This document shows positions 44,758 to 56,870 of a stretch of 64,000 bases of DNA, piece after piece; within the stretch, counting starts at the first letter, position 1, and every line of letters starts with the position of its first letter. A model generated the notes under the pieces. That model was given only the letters and a program-made list of their open reading frames with translations, was not told the DNA's origin and made no database searches. Source of the stretch: Batillaria attramentaria (taxonomy: Eukaryota; Mollusca; Gastropoda; Batillariidae); contig JACVVK020000386.1 in assembly GCA_018292915.2 (NCBI GenBank), forward strand, positions 427,501-491,500, written 5' to 3'. The translations under genes and the position numbers were made by a program.

Positions 44758-45792
44758 CTACCATAAAATCATAGTACTGTTAGTAGTTCTTTCTTGCTGT
44801 GAACTTGTTGCTGGTTTTGGCGGCTGCATTATCTTCTGTGTGAGCTGTAACTTGCCGTAGAAGCGCAGAACGTCGGCGTTGGCCCGCACACAGCTAGTAT
44901 CAAAGTTGAGTACACGCAGACCCTCCAGACTCTTGGCGCGAGACAACGCCACATACGTCTGTCCACTCTCGAACACCCTGGCCAGCGAGATCTCGACACA
45001 GTCCAGTGTCATGCCCTAGTGCACAGGAAAGTGTCAGGGGAAATGATAATGTCTCACACCACCTCACTTTACTGATGGAAACATGAGTTATGGTGCAGCT
45101 TCATGGGAGAGGTTAGATAATGTTTACAATCCTACCTTACACTGGAATCGCATCCTTTCTATACATAAAAATACTCATTAATGCTGTGAAGATCTTGACA
45201 CAAAAAGTTAGGAATCTGTAACCTGTTACATGTACCTCAATACACGTACAGTGAAGTCCGGCTGTAGTGATAGACCCATGTAGTGATAGTCCGGCTGTAG
45301 TAATAGAATTTCTTGGTCCCGGTCCCAGTTGTTCATGTTCTTTGTTAACTTAGTCCGGTTGTAGTGATATTTTTCAGGCCGGATATAGTGATAGTCCGCT
45401 TGTAGTGATTTTCAAGTCCCGGGGAAGCTAAAGTCCGGCTGTAGTGATAATGTTCGAGAGTAATCTCCCTTTACCAAAATGGCGAGCAAACGCCAGCAAC
45501 GCAATGTGCTTAGCCCTTGGGACCAAATTTTTTTTATCACTACATCCGGACTATTACTACATCCGGATGTCCAGTTATAGTGATATTTTTGTAGGTTTTA
45601 TCACTACATCCGGACGTCCGGTTATAGTGATATTTTTGTAGGTTTTATCACTACATCCGGCCAATCGCTTGTAGTTGTAGTGATATCTTCAAAGCTGATT
45701 AAAGACTAAATTTCATTCCTAAAAAATCTGACGATTTTTCATTTAACCCGTATTTCTAAGTGGCCCTTCTCTCTCTCTCTCTCTCTCTCTAA

Positions 45793-45870
<78 letters not shown>

Positions 45871-48800
45871 GGCTGTTGAACTGCTAGGACGGGGGTAGGT
45901 TAACACAGGACATTTGCAAGCCTGACAAAGACGACAGAAGAAACGTCACAAAACGAAATCAATAGTGGTTCCAAAATCACCTTATTACTGCCTTGAGGCT
46001 AGTTTACCAAATGTGCCGCCACATGTGGCAATAAAAGCTTTGAAGATATCACTACAACTACAAGCGATTGGCCGGATGTAGTGAAAATATCACTGTAACC
46101 GGACGTCCGGATGTAGTGATAAAACCTACAAAAATATCACTATAACCGGACATCCGGATGTAGTAATAGTCCGGATGTAGTGATAAAAAAATTAAGTCCC
46201 GAGGGCTATCACTACACCCGGACTTCACTGTACTGCATAATTATGATCTGAACACAGGCAGTTTAGACTGGGAATCGGGTACACATATACACTATGACAG
46301 CGCAAAAGAATGAACAAGAGCTGTTACCAGAAGCATCAAGAGTTTACTGTCTGACGTATAATTCATCTGTTGTGTCTAATTTCAACAGAAAACACTCACC
46401 CAACAGGGGTGGGTGTTTGGGAGTTTAACGTCTTTTTCCACCACATAAGGTAATACACCTGTATCAAAGACTGGGTGACGAGAAAAAGGCCAGCACAAAT
46501 ATTTGGCCCCAGCCCACCCACCTAACAGGAAATATATGGTCACTTTATGAAGGAAGTACACACAAGCTCACCTGGCTTTTGTGTATGGAGATGGCCCATG
46601 CTAGTTTGAGGGGGATTTGTCTCCGTGCCACCATCATGCCCATCCCCATCTTGAACACCCAGCGAGACGGTTTTATCACCTCCGTCACTCCACACACAAA
46701 CTTCACCACCGGCAAACCTACCAGAACAGCCAGCAGAAAAGTTTATTAAGAATCAGTCATGCGTATCATTGCCAAATAGTTATAACGATGGCGAACTGAC
46801 TCACCTGACCGTTGTATCATTCATTTCATGTGTATGAGTGAGTGGGTGCCAAAGAGGGGTCATTTTGTGTTGTGGTGTCTATATGTTTGCACTGAAAATT
46901 ATCTACCTTGGTTTGAGATCCAAATAGTCATTGTTACAGACAGTTTTTCTTTCTCACTCCGACATTTCCTAAAGGAAACCCATGCCTCAAGAAACAGAAA
47001 ATGGAATGTCTGCTACAAGTCTAACATGACAGTTGTCACTACTCACTGCAATAAAACGGACACAAAGCATAATAGTCTTTGTGCAGAAATGTATTAAAAA
47101 GGACACACTTTATAAACGCCAACTCAAATGTACTGACTATCACTGCCATCGAAGCCAGTAACGATGCCCCTTGCTCCATTCACCAGTCCTCTCTGGACAT
47201 CCAAGTTTTTGCATAACAGAACCTTCAAATAAATAAAAATACCAGAAAATAAATGACAGTAATAAACTGATAAAACCAGTATAACGCAAAAAGAAAACAA
47301 TACAACAACAAAGTCAAACTGAAAATATGAACAGAATATGAGTAAACCGCACAGATCTATCCCTGCCAACATGTGCCCAGTGTAACAGTCAGATGATGAA
47401 TTCCTACAGCACATTAGCTGTAGACACAAAATTTGTATATTAATAATAAAATGAAAAGAACTAGACAGGTGTATTTCTACCTGAGCTCCCAGTTTAAGAT
47501 GCAGAATGCTATGTGCCGGACACAGCTTGTCCAAGGAGGATGTGTACGCCTGTTCTGAGTCTGTAGCTTTGAACGTTCTTTGTTCACCTGAAAGACGACA
47601 GTGAGTTCCAGTTTATAAATAGTGAGCTGCTCAAATTTAATCTATGCAAAAAACAAACAAACAAAAAACCTGAAGTCCAAACTTAATACAGAAAACAGAA
47701 TGAAAGGCTGCTTTGCGTTTTTTGTGTGTGAAAATTTAAAGCAAAAGTTAAAAAAAAAAAAGCTATGAAAGAAACTGCAAACAGCTGAGTGTGAACCTAT
47801 AAACACACAAAGTAGGTTACCACTAACCAGAAAGAGATGCGAGTCTGTGCTTATTGATCTTCTCCACGTCCTCTTTGTGAGTACACAGCCGTGTAGCCAG
47901 CACACCGTCACGCTCAATGTGATTCTCCTCTGTCCCATGTAGCGTGTCCAGGACAAACTGGGGACAACTGTAAGCACAAAAATTGGGGAGGATTCTTAGT
48001 CAAACACATGCACTGATGCAGGCAAGACTCACTTTTGAAACTGCCTGATTTCTGTAAGTAAAACAGATCAGCCATCAAATACACCACAAAAACTGACTCA
48101 GTTTTTGGCCAAGTGATAGAATTTTGGGTAATCTCAATTATAAGAACCTAAACAACTATTCCCTCCAAAACAACAACAAAAAAACCTTAACAAAAAAAAC
48201 ACAAAAAACCCAGCCTCCCTTTCCCCTTTAAGCAAGTAATCACCATAAATCACGAATGTTACATTGAGACCAACCAGCTGAACGACTACAATTTATGTCA
48301 GAAATACAGAAAGTTTGACGAACATACAATTTACAAACTACACTGATGGCATGAGTGATGATATCCACAATCCACACCCACAGCTCTACTTACGTGCCAA
48401 TACGTATTGCTTGCAGGACTTTGATGAAATGTTCGTCTGACTGTCGCCTCACCTCCCGCAGTTCCAGCGTTGTCTGGATACACTTGTGCCATGCTGATGA
48501 CTACACCAGCCGTCAACAGACAACAGGATAATCGTCATCACCAATTCAGAGACACCACCAATCTAACATTCACAACAAAAATGTACAGCTCAAATAATAC
48601 ATGTAATAATAAAATGGGTACTTAAGGGACGCCCTCCCTCTTGCGGGAGCTCGGAGTGCCTTATGATCAACACACACACACACACTCACCCAGAAACACA
48701 TGCAACATGCCTCCACACATACATTTAACTACAAACACATAATGTGCAGCATCATACACGGGCTGCCCCTGGCTTACACACACACACACACGATGACCAG

Positions 48801-51800
48801 CAAGATGATGATGTGGCAACAGTTATTGGCTGAAGGCTGTGAAGAGGTGGGTTTTCAGATTTGTTTTGAAAGATAGTTTTGTGTCTGCATATCTGATCGA
48901 AACTGGGAGATCATTCCAACAAGTCGGATCCTGGTATGAATAACTATGCTGACCAAAGGTCTTTGTCTTGACATGAGGGACACACACACAGCTACAGAAT
49001 GCTGTGAATCAAATCAACTGATCGAATCAGACGTGCAGTAACACAAAATGACTCCCCACCTGGAAGCAGAAACGTGGAGTGCCCCCTTTGGCAACAGGAG
49101 GCAGCTGAAGAAAGTCACCGCATACAATCAGCTGGATACCGCCGAATGGCTGGTCCGACTTTCGCACAGTCCTGCATCAGCAATGACACATAATCATATA
49201 AACCAGCAATTGCAAAAAGTCGCCTGTATGTTTAACCATAAGCTGCCTAGAACATGTAGCCACACAAGATGAACACAAGGCCAAGCAAAGGGACTGAGTG
49301 AAAACTCTATGTACTTTTTATCACAGAAAAGAATGTTAGTTATTTATTACTTCAAAGCTGTACAGTGAAATACGTATACATGTCAAACTCTGACTCGTGT
49401 CTTGTTGTCCTGATGCAGACCTGCCTACCCACCAAACATGACACGAGTAGTGCCAAAAACCAAACGAGTAGTTTCCTGGCCAAATGAGTAGTCCTAACGT
49501 ATCCCAACCGAAATGTGCCAGCTTGTTGCTTAAGCTACAAATCAAGTAATCTATTCTTTGGCTTGTTTGACTTGTTTGATTTGACTGGTTACAGTGTAAT
49601 ACCATAGTATCTCAGTATGTTTTTTGTTGTTGTTGTTTTTTTTAAACCAAATTTCTTTCTACCGTGTATTTATACATCGTTAAACTTTGAATGAGGCTCA
49701 TTGAAAAAGCTGGATCGGCACGAGCAAAAGTTCAGATCGGATCTGACAAAACGCTAACCCCTAAATTACGTAGATTTAGGAAAAAAAAAAATGTGTAGTG
49801 GGGCAATTAAATGCGTAGTTGCGTAGTAAGCCCAAAATTACTTAGTTTTCTATGGTCAATGTGTAGTGTCTACAGGCAGGTCTGCTGATGTAACAACAGA
49901 CAAGTAATCCTCACCTGGCTACTGTCTCCAACTTTTCAAAGAAGTCACCATCCACCATGGAGATTTCATCAATGATAAGGTGGTGACATTTCCGCCACTG
50001 TTGAGCCACCTGTTGACGGGATGCAAGCTGTATGCACTGTGCAAGATCACCCTTGCCTGAACCGATACCTGCAACAGATCAATTGTGTGCAGTTAAAATC
50101 AAAACTGTCCGGAATAAACAACCAGCCTGCTATATATTTCTGGTGAGCACTTTGTTATGACAGTGGTGCAATGTCACACACTTCATTCTTCATATATGTT
50201 TCAATATCCAACAACCATAATCAACAAAGGTCAGGTGAATGTAATAATAATAATAATGAGTATTGTATAGGCGCTTTACCCAATGAATCGGCTCAAAGCG
50301 CCACGAACTGAACCCAACACGCACGCTCACGTTAACCACACGCTTTCTCTCACACAGGGACATAAATTACAATCACGTGGTGCGAAGGGTCAGTTCAGCT
50401 ATTTAAATTTCGGAATTTAGATTTGCGTTTATTTTTCAAGTTTGGTGGGCTGAACATTTCCAAAGCAGAGGGGGAGGAAGCCGGAGAGAACCGCCCAATA
50501 TGAATATCAAATATCAGAGCCATTATTTACACTAACCTGATTGTACCTGTACTTCAATCTTTCTCAAACCCTGCCCGTAAGGCATAACCAAAGAAACCAA
50601 AGTTATCAAGTATGCACCAAAAGAATTGTCTGTCTATAATCACCTGCGAAGGAATGGAGAGTGGTGCCCCCTATGTGACAGGCAGCAACACCAGTACTGG
50701 CTGTGGCAAATGTGTGTTGAGGCGGTAAGGCACCTGTTGAACAAATAATCAATCAAAATGAAAATCAACAAAACAAAACAAGAACCCCCCCCCCCTCCAA
50801 ACCCCCCCCCCCCCCAAACAAACAAACAAAAAAACCCCCAACCTCCCAACCACCAACCTCCCCAGAAAAAATTACATCTCACAGTTTCTAAAAAAGGCAA
50901 CAACAACAACAACAACAACAACAAACACCTCACACACACACAACCTGAAGAAACTGGCACAAAAACAAAACAGTACTGCTGTTATCAGGACAACGCTCCG
51001 CAGTTTCTTGTCTTCAACACTACTCAACTACAAAGACAAGACAACAACTAAGATGTATCATTAATGTTTCTGACTCACTTACCTATGATTCTTTTGAGCA
51101 GGAATGACTTCCCAGTTCCAGCACTGCCGGTAAAAAAGACATTAAGGCCACGCTTGACCGCTTCCAGCACTGCCTGCTGATCTTTGTTCAGAACAACTGG
51201 CAGCGCTATCACCTTGGACGGACTGATACCGCTGCACAATGTTTTCCTTTTGGCCTCCAAGGCCGCGCTGCTTTTAGACTGAGCAGCTGCATTCTCTTTT
51301 CCATCTGCCGTGGGCCATTTTCTCTTCACACCAGCTGTGCCTGACACGAAATGCAAACTTTTTTCAGTAACAGTGAAAACACAATACATAATCACATGCT
51401 CTCTGTTTATTTGCCCTTATTTTACAACGTAAAAGGTGCTTTTCAGCTGTCGCTTGTTAGTTTGGGTTTTTTTTTTGTTGTTGTTGTACAGTTGTTCTAT
51501 CAGTGTGACACTGTTTTTTTCCATACATCACATTGGCAGGAAGAAGTGTGCTGCTGCTAGGTGCAACAAGGTTATTGTAACATCGATGCCTGTAAAAAAG
51601 ATAACAGTTTAAATTAGCCACCCAAAACAAAGTTCTATGCTCTGCAAGGAACCCTGCAAAGCTGACATGGAGGAACTGAACCCTACCTGTAGTAGTACTA
51701 GCAGCAGTAGTGGCTTTACTGGCTGCTCCAGTTGCTGCCCCTTTCCGTGCCTGCTGAGCCACTTGAAGGTCTTTGACAGTAAGCGGTGAAATCTCAGTGA

Positions 51801-53334
51801 ATGAGCGTGCGGTTTCTGACAGCAGGCGCTTTCTCTGGCTGACGAACCCTTTCTGACGAAGCACTTCCAGCTTGGCCTGAGCGATTATCAAAGAACAGTG
51901 TAACCAGTTAGAACATGTATGCCAAAACATTTTCGGTATTCACCTGAAGTTAACATACCCTAACATTTCATAAGAAACAAAGAAAAAAGCAAAAAATTTT
52001 CACTAATTTTAGTATTTTTTAGTAGGGTTAGCAGTTTACCGTATGCCTTTACCTACTCTTCTAGCCAGTAAGTAGCGGGAAAAACCAACCCCTGAGTAGG
52101 TAAAGGCATACAGTAAACTGCTAACTCAGAGAAAAAATAGAGGCCATTCTGTGCCTCTGCAGAGCAGATCAAGCACCACATTATTTCTTGCAGACTTGTC
52201 TGCGCTTGATCTAAGTGTGACCAACAAAATTTGGCACACAGATACACCCCATGGATGTGAAAGGGTCAGCAGAAGACCTGCACATGACTGTCTTGAATGT
52301 GGCTCTCACGTCTCATGAAGCAATGGATACGACTCAGCCTTATTGAGTGCTGATGAAGAAGGCATGCATTGTTTCGAAAATTACAGTACTAATGACCCAT
52401 TGCTGGTAAACTCAGTAAGAACTAACACTGTACTCTAAGTCACTTATGGCGTCTGATAAACTCACCTGTAATGTTTTAATAAAAATAGCCAGTTTGTCAG
52501 GTGGGCAATTCGACAACATCAGCTGAAGGCCGTTGCTCTGGTAGTTTAATGGTGGCTTTTCCATCTTTCACAAACTTTTTATGCACTACAATTTCACGCA
52601 TGGAAAACTTGGTCACCTGTCGGACACATTTTATAAGCATTACAACAGTCACATTCCTGCATTAATACATGCTTACATGTCATTAGACTCATTACTGATT
52701 ACATTAAATTGTAAAGAGTCGCTGCAGTCAGTGTTCAGAGCACCTGAGGTTAAGTTTATTGAAATGAAAATTGCCAGCAGTCAGTTCTTTCTTCATATTT
52801 TTCACCTATGCATGGTTGCACATTTTCCACAGCTTCTATAGGACAAAGTGTCCTGGAAACTGCAAAGTGATAGGACACAGTGTCCTGGCCACTTAGTGGA
52901 AATAAAAATTTTAATAGGACGAATGTCCGCTTGAGGTGGGAAAAAATAGGACATTTGAAATTTTTATAGGTCAATGTCCTGGGACCGACTTAAATGTGTA
53001 ACCCTGCCTATGAGTAAATGATTAAATATTACAGAAGCATGGAAGTGAGTGCGAACATGTGTGTACCAGGTGTATTATATTCCTTTTTGTGTAAAAAGAA
53101 ATCTCTCTTTTCTCAGATTGACTGCACTTATGTGCATGTCCACAAAATAAGTATGTGAATGTCTAAAGGACTTTGCCAACACACCTTTTTGGGCAGGTCC
53201 AACAAAAGCTGGATTTCTTGAAATTCATCTCGTCCAAGTGTCAAGGTAACATTTCTGTGTTGTGATTTCTTCAGCACACTACCTGTTGGCGTCACCTCCT
53301 CCACCGACAAAGAGCATGTGACACTGCTCTGCAT
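44758..53334 (-). CDS. PIF1: PIF1 5'-to-3' DNA helicase
   Basis: Superfamily 1B DNA helicase of nucleus/mitochondria that unwinds G-quadruplexes and acts at telomeres and forks. Exons 5' to 3': 53185-53334, 52466-52616, 51687-51876, 51083-51340, 50644-50733, 49915-50068, 49060-49171, 48394-48500, 47828-47967, 47481-47587, 47138-47222, 46572-46717 and 44758-45015; about 649 aa, the usual length for animal PIF1. Motifs: Walker A GSAGTGKS (exon 4), [21 protein letters not shown] (exon 5), [11 protein letters not shown] (Walker B, exon 6), [10 protein letters not shown] (exon 7), KLGAQ (exon 10), [11 protein letters not shown] (exon 11), [10 protein letters not shown] joined to [15 protein letters not shown] (exons 12-13) and [16 protein letters not shown]. 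Exon 2 is 151 nt although both its borders are phase 0: the first half ([19 protein letters not shown]) and the second half ([14 protein letters not shown]) are both PIF1-like but in different frames, so one base is in excess. Confidence 0.94.
45249..46230. mobile_element. Pogo/Tigger-like non-autonomous DNA transposon
   Basis: 982 bp starting CAGTGAAGTCCGGCTGTAGT and ending with the inverted form (CCCGGACTTCACTG), flanked by TA on both sides as in Tc1/mariner/pogo elements. Long inner inverted repeats (about 45527-45705 against 46036-46200) repeat the motif TATCACTACATCCGGA many times. At 45479 an ATG follows ACCAAA and opens with Met-Ala-Ser-Lys-Arg, the typical start of pogo/CENP-B-like transposases, but the frame is lost within about 16 codons where the inner repeat begins. 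(CT)n and (CA)n (45772-45868) occupy the centre. It lies in the last PIF1 intron. Confidence 0.8.
45772..45868. repeat. CT/CA microsatellite
   Basis: (CT)n followed by about 36 CA units at the centre of the pogo-like element. Confidence 0.9.
46406..46513 (-). mobile_element. tRNA-SINE, copy 6 (head missing)
   Basis: GGGTGGGTGTTTGGGAGTTT, ATCAAAGACTGGGTGACGAG and AAATATTTGGCCCCAGCC are family sequence; the copy stops where the tRNA-like head should begin. It lies in the last PIF1 intron. Confidence 0.78.
48600..49000 (-). mobile_element. Non-LTR retrotransposon 3' remnant (reverse transcriptase C-terminus)
   Basis: On the minus strand a frame from about 48985 to 48838 reads [20 protein letters not shown] followed by [20 protein letters not shown] and [12 protein letters not shown], then stop. 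This matches the well-known C-terminal end of jockey/CR1/RTE-like reverse transcriptases (…LWNSLP…FK..LKTHLF). The 3' part includes CA microsatellites (48669-48687, 48779-48792). It is in a PIF1 intron, same strand. Confidence 0.7.
49402..49900. mobile_element. Possible ~500-bp fold-back element in PIF1 intron
   Basis: TTGTTGTCCTGATGCAGACC then TGCCT at about 49402-49427 is similar to the reverse complement of AGGCAGGTCTGCTGATGTAA at 49874-49900. Internal sequence is AT-rich with several GTAGT/ACTAC motifs facing each other. The end match is imperfect, so this is a candidate only. Confidence 0.4.
50243..50490 (-). mobile_element. Dispersed retroelement, copy 2
   Basis: Collinear with 38280-38525 over about 245 bp with few differences, including the (AAT)n tail on the left. 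It continues slightly further (GGGGGAGGAAGCCGGAGAGA). It is in a PIF1 intron. Confidence 0.7.
50785..50945. repeat. C-rich and CAA/CA repeat tract
   Basis: C9-C13 runs, (AAAC)n, then (CAA)n at 50900-50924 and (CA)n in a PIF1 intron; it explains the Gly- and Leu-rich shadow frames. Confidence 0.8.
52027..52125. repeat. Hairpin MITE with 32-bp arms
   Basis: GTTAGCAGTTTACCGTATGC... (52027-52058) pairs with 52094-52125 over 32 bp with one mismatch; the spacer is 35 nt. It lies in the PIF1 intron between exons 2 and 3. Confidence 0.8.
52814..53003. mobile_element. 190-bp MITE-like element with short inverted ends
   Basis: The left end GGTTGCACATTT (52814) is the inverse of the right end AAATGTGTAACC (52992-53003) with one mismatch. 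The interior repeats TAGGACA and TGTCCT motifs in both orientations (TAGGACACAGTGTCCTGG). It lies in the first PIF1 intron. Confidence 0.6.
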
Positions 53335-53976
53335 GGTGACAGTGGCCTGCTTCCTTATGTTCCGAGCTTACACGGTCGCTGACCTGCCAAATTCAGCAAA
53401 AATACGAAACTTAGAACACGATACTTAGAACCAAAGAGTAAAAGTAGATAACTCCCTCCATTACCCAGGCCACCTCAGCCTTCAAATTTATATTCACCTA
53501 GACGGCTGGACTTCCACCAAATGACTCAACTGCCCTCCCAAATTTCAACTTTAAATACAGCCTAACCAATTTTAACCTTTCCTACTGTAAATGTACACAA
53601 TGGTTGGATACTTAGAGACTTGTACACGACACTTACGCGACTGTTTTCGGGAAAAAATGTCTCGCAAAAGTGCCATACACGCTTTAAAAATGCTATCAGT
53701 ATATGTATCGGCCTACTTTCTATGAAAATTATGCAACATAGATAAACTCGTCCTCCTTTTTTTGTGAAGTTCTTCAAATCCAACACCAATAAAATACAAA
53801 CCCGACACGCTGCGTGCTCGTGTTTGAACTTTTGCCTTGTTTCGTTCCTGAAAGCCAATCGCTGTTCGGTTTGCATCCACAGCCAATCAGATTTCCGCTG
53901 TCAGCGGTGGTATGCTGAGCGGAGGAAGTAGCTGTCTGCACTTTTCTTGCTCGCACTCCGTGCGTGTAAAACTTTC

Positions 53977-54020
53977 AACAACAACAACAACAACAACAAC
54001 AAAAAAAGGGGGGGGGGGGG
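53977..54020. repeat. CAA trinucleotide run and G11 run
   Basis: (CAA)n of about eight units followed by A7 and G12, just upstream of PIF1. Confidence 0.85.
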
Positions 54021-54516
54021 CAGTAGGCGATGAGGTAGCTCGCGACAGACACCAAAATGTAAACAGACCTGCAATTGAATTTAAATTGGTTTTCCCGTCA
54101 AATTTGAACTGCATGACTGATTGCATTGTATTTACTGACCGTGTCCCACTGAGACCGGGACACAGCCCTATCTCGCAATTTTGTTTTCAACGTTGCCGTA
54201 TGCTGGACTCAAGCACGCTGTTATTTTATTATCTTTTCTAGGATCGTTGGTCTGAATTTGTGCCCCAAGGACTGAGCCTAGAAAATGTGCTAGCTTTTTC
54301 CTTGCTGGCGGGACCGTCAGTCTAGTCACTGCTGGCCGGCCTTCAAGTTCAGTCGTCCGTCAGACTGATGAAGTGGTGGCCGACGGAAAAAGTCGACCGG
54401 CGTCTGCGTCGGTTATTAAAGCCACTGAGAAACTGATAACCAGCCAACCAGTCAGTTGACCGTTTCAGTGTACACAGATAAAGGGGAACTCCTGATAAAG
54501 GGGGTGACTGACTATG

Positions 54517-54571
<55 letters not shown>
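54517..54571. repeat. GT microsatellite
   Basis: (GT)n of about 26 units. ACACAGATAA occurs on both sides (54473 and 54579), so the block may be part of a small duplication. Confidence 0.9.
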
Positions 54572-54572
<1 letters not shown>

Positions 54573-54877
54573 CGTGTACACAGATAACTTGAAACTGAGA
54601 GGGTGATATCATTCAGTGTCATGATTAAAATCATGTCATGGGACTCGTCTGAGCCGGGCTCACCGTGAGCCGTGACACTGCACACCGCCAAACGTTTTTG
54701 TAGTCACGGTGTTCGAACTGACATTGAAGCATGGCTCGGACTGAAATCAGCTCAAACTGAACACGCCGGCTCCGGAAAAAGGAGGGCAAAGGCATGTTAT
54801 AGCCATATGAAGTGTCCACAACGAGAAACACTGAAAAAAACACCATGTTCCGTTTTTGTTCGGATCTAAAACTGACA

Positions 54878-54986
54878 CTCGGCTGGGGCCAAATATTTGT
54901 GCTGGCTTTTTCATCGTTCCTCCCGTCTTTGGTATCACCCTGTGTGGTGGAAAAGGACGTTAAACCCCCCAAACACCCACCCACCC
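54878..54986 (+). mobile_element. tRNA-SINE, copy 7 (head missing)
   Basis: GGCTGGGGCCAAATATTTGT, GCTGGCTTTTTCATCG, GGTGGAAAAGGACGTTAAAC and the CACCCACCC tail; the tRNA-like head is absent. Confidence 0.82.
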
Positions 54987-55411
54987 CGTGTCGTGACATC
55001 AGCCGTAGTCGCCGGGTGGGCGACGGAGTCGAGTCAGTGTCAGTAATGGTGCAGCCGGTTTCATAGCAGACTGAGCCGGGCGGGCAGAGAGTATAGTGTT
55101 TATAATGTCGCTGATTATAGGCACTGTCTTGGAACTGTCAGACCTCGTCTTGCTGTGCCAACCCGGCGTAGCAAAGGACTGTTTCTGTCAGTGTGGTCGG
55201 GATTTGACTGTACCTTCCGTCTGCCAGGGGACAGTAACATCTCCATTAGGCGTGCTGTTGCGTGCAGTCTGAACAAAACATACGAATTACTGATTGTCAG
55301 TGGGCGGGTTTTTTCACAGTCTGGGAGAAAGTTGGCTAGAGACCCGGGATGGGGAGGGGGGAGGGGAGGAGGTGGTGTCTGCCAGTGGTCAAACCTCCCA
55401 CCCAATCAGAC

Positions 55412-55413
<2 letters not shown>

Positions 55414-55480
<67 letters not shown>

Positions 55481-55518
55481 GCATTCAAAACAAAAAACAA
55501 AGTAAAACACACACACTG

Positions 55519-55602
<84 letters not shown>
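55414..55602. repeat. Two long CA microsatellites
   Basis: (CA)n at 55415-55478 and 55521-55601 separated by CGCATTCAAAACAAAAAACA. They generate His-Thr and Cys-Val frames on the two strands. Confidence 0.92.
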
Positions 55603-56139
55603 CCGAGAACACAAACAAAACAACAACTGACTGAAAAAAACAACAACACATAATAAAAACAAACAAAACAACAACAAACTACAACAACAATAACATATGA
55701 AAAAGCCAATAAATAAATACAATCAGGGCCTCGGGCTTTGCCACTCCCTTTCACATTCAATGGACAAACTGCAGATACCGCCATCCGATTGCAAAGACGC
55801 TGCACGCGATTTCCGGCGTACGCCTATCCCCCGGGGACCCGGCCTGTTTTCTGTCTAGCGGCGTATCTATCAATCTTCATTTGGATGTAATGAATCGAGG
55901 TGATTTCTCCGGAACTTTTTAGTAAAGTAGAATTGCGTTGGAAGAACCAGTGATTACGTTTTTTTTATGTATGTGTTTTTCGTTGTTATTTTGTTGTTGT
56001 TGTTGCTGTTGTTCCTTTTTTTGTGGTATCGAGAGTCAGTTCAAGTGAAGCAAAACTGACTGATGCCTTGCAGCTTTTAGGGGGTTGTAACCTCAGTAGA
56101 TGGCTTGTCAGTGATAGAATCAATGTGTGCGTGCGAGGA

Positions 56140-56141
<2 letters not shown>

Positions 56142-56218
<77 letters not shown>
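56142..56218. repeat. GT microsatellite
   Basis: (GT)n of about 38 units, followed by GATATCCGAGAGAG. Confidence 0.92.
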
Positions 56219-56379
56219 TATCCGAGAGAGACAGTGATGTTGTCTGGGAAACTGAAGAAGGAGAGACATACGGTCGTTTGGTTTGTTGGTCAAGCCGTTG
56301 TCTGGGGGTCTAACCACCATCTTCACCATGTAAGCATGTTACCAAAGACCGTGCATCGAGGAAAAATAAGCGCATTTGT

Positions 56380-56470
56380 TTTATCTTTCTACCGGGAATA
56401 GAACCCGCTTCCCTCGTACTTGGCAGTACATGTACAAAGCGCCGGCTCACCAGCTTTGCTACCCGCGGCC
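56380..56470 (-). other. tRNA-like sequence (possible second SINE head)
   Basis: On the minus strand TAGCAAAGCTGG fits box A and GGGTTCTATTCCC is close to box B, about 45 bp apart. The predicted arms are poor and the spacing a little long; best seen as a SINE head or tRNA relic. Confidence 0.35.
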
Positions 56471-56551
56471 CCCGTCACTGAAGGCTGCACACCAAATATC
56501 CAGATCCACAGTCGTCCGGGCAGACGTGCACGTGCAGCAGGACAGAATTAA

Positions 56552-56870
56552 TGGATGACCCCACTCCTGTCAATCAGAAGGGCCGAGCCCCCAGAATTCA
56601 TCCAATCGCGTCCAGCGGCATGATCAGTGAGCACAACACGTGGCAGGGTCTGGCCGGCAAACTTGTTGCCAGACACTAGGCCTATGTACAGCGAGGGAAG
56701 CACTGACATGTAGTTCGATGTGACTGAACCACGGAAAGAAAGCAGTAAGTCCATTGACGTCATTTGAGGAAAAAGACCATTACGTCAATTTCTTTCTTCC
56801 TGAACTCACCCCTTGTTCCCATAGAGTGACGTCATGGATGTACTGTGTTTTGCCAAAACACGGTCGAGTG
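56552..56870 (-). mobile_element. MITE family 1, copy 4
   Basis: The left end GGATGACCCCACTCCTGTCA is the inverted terminal repeat. It is collinear (reverse) with copies 1 and 2: GAGCCCCCAGAATTCATCCA, AAGTCCATTGACGTCATTTG, TCACCCCTTGTTCCCATAGA and GACGTCATGGATGTACTGTG. The far end lacks a clear terminal repeat, so it may be truncated near 56870. Confidence 0.8.

Noticed and set aside
44758..53334. Helitron or other transposon-borne PIF1-type helicase
   Set aside because: Thirteen phased exons, a PIF1-type N-terminal domain and normal length show a host PIF1 gene; there is no Rep domain.
55336..55722. Long Cys-Val and His-Thr reading frames (also at 4615, 6302, 25803, 33743, 58142, 63534)
   Set aside because: They are translations of (GT)n/(CA)n microsatellites in every frame; there is no codon structure or splice context.
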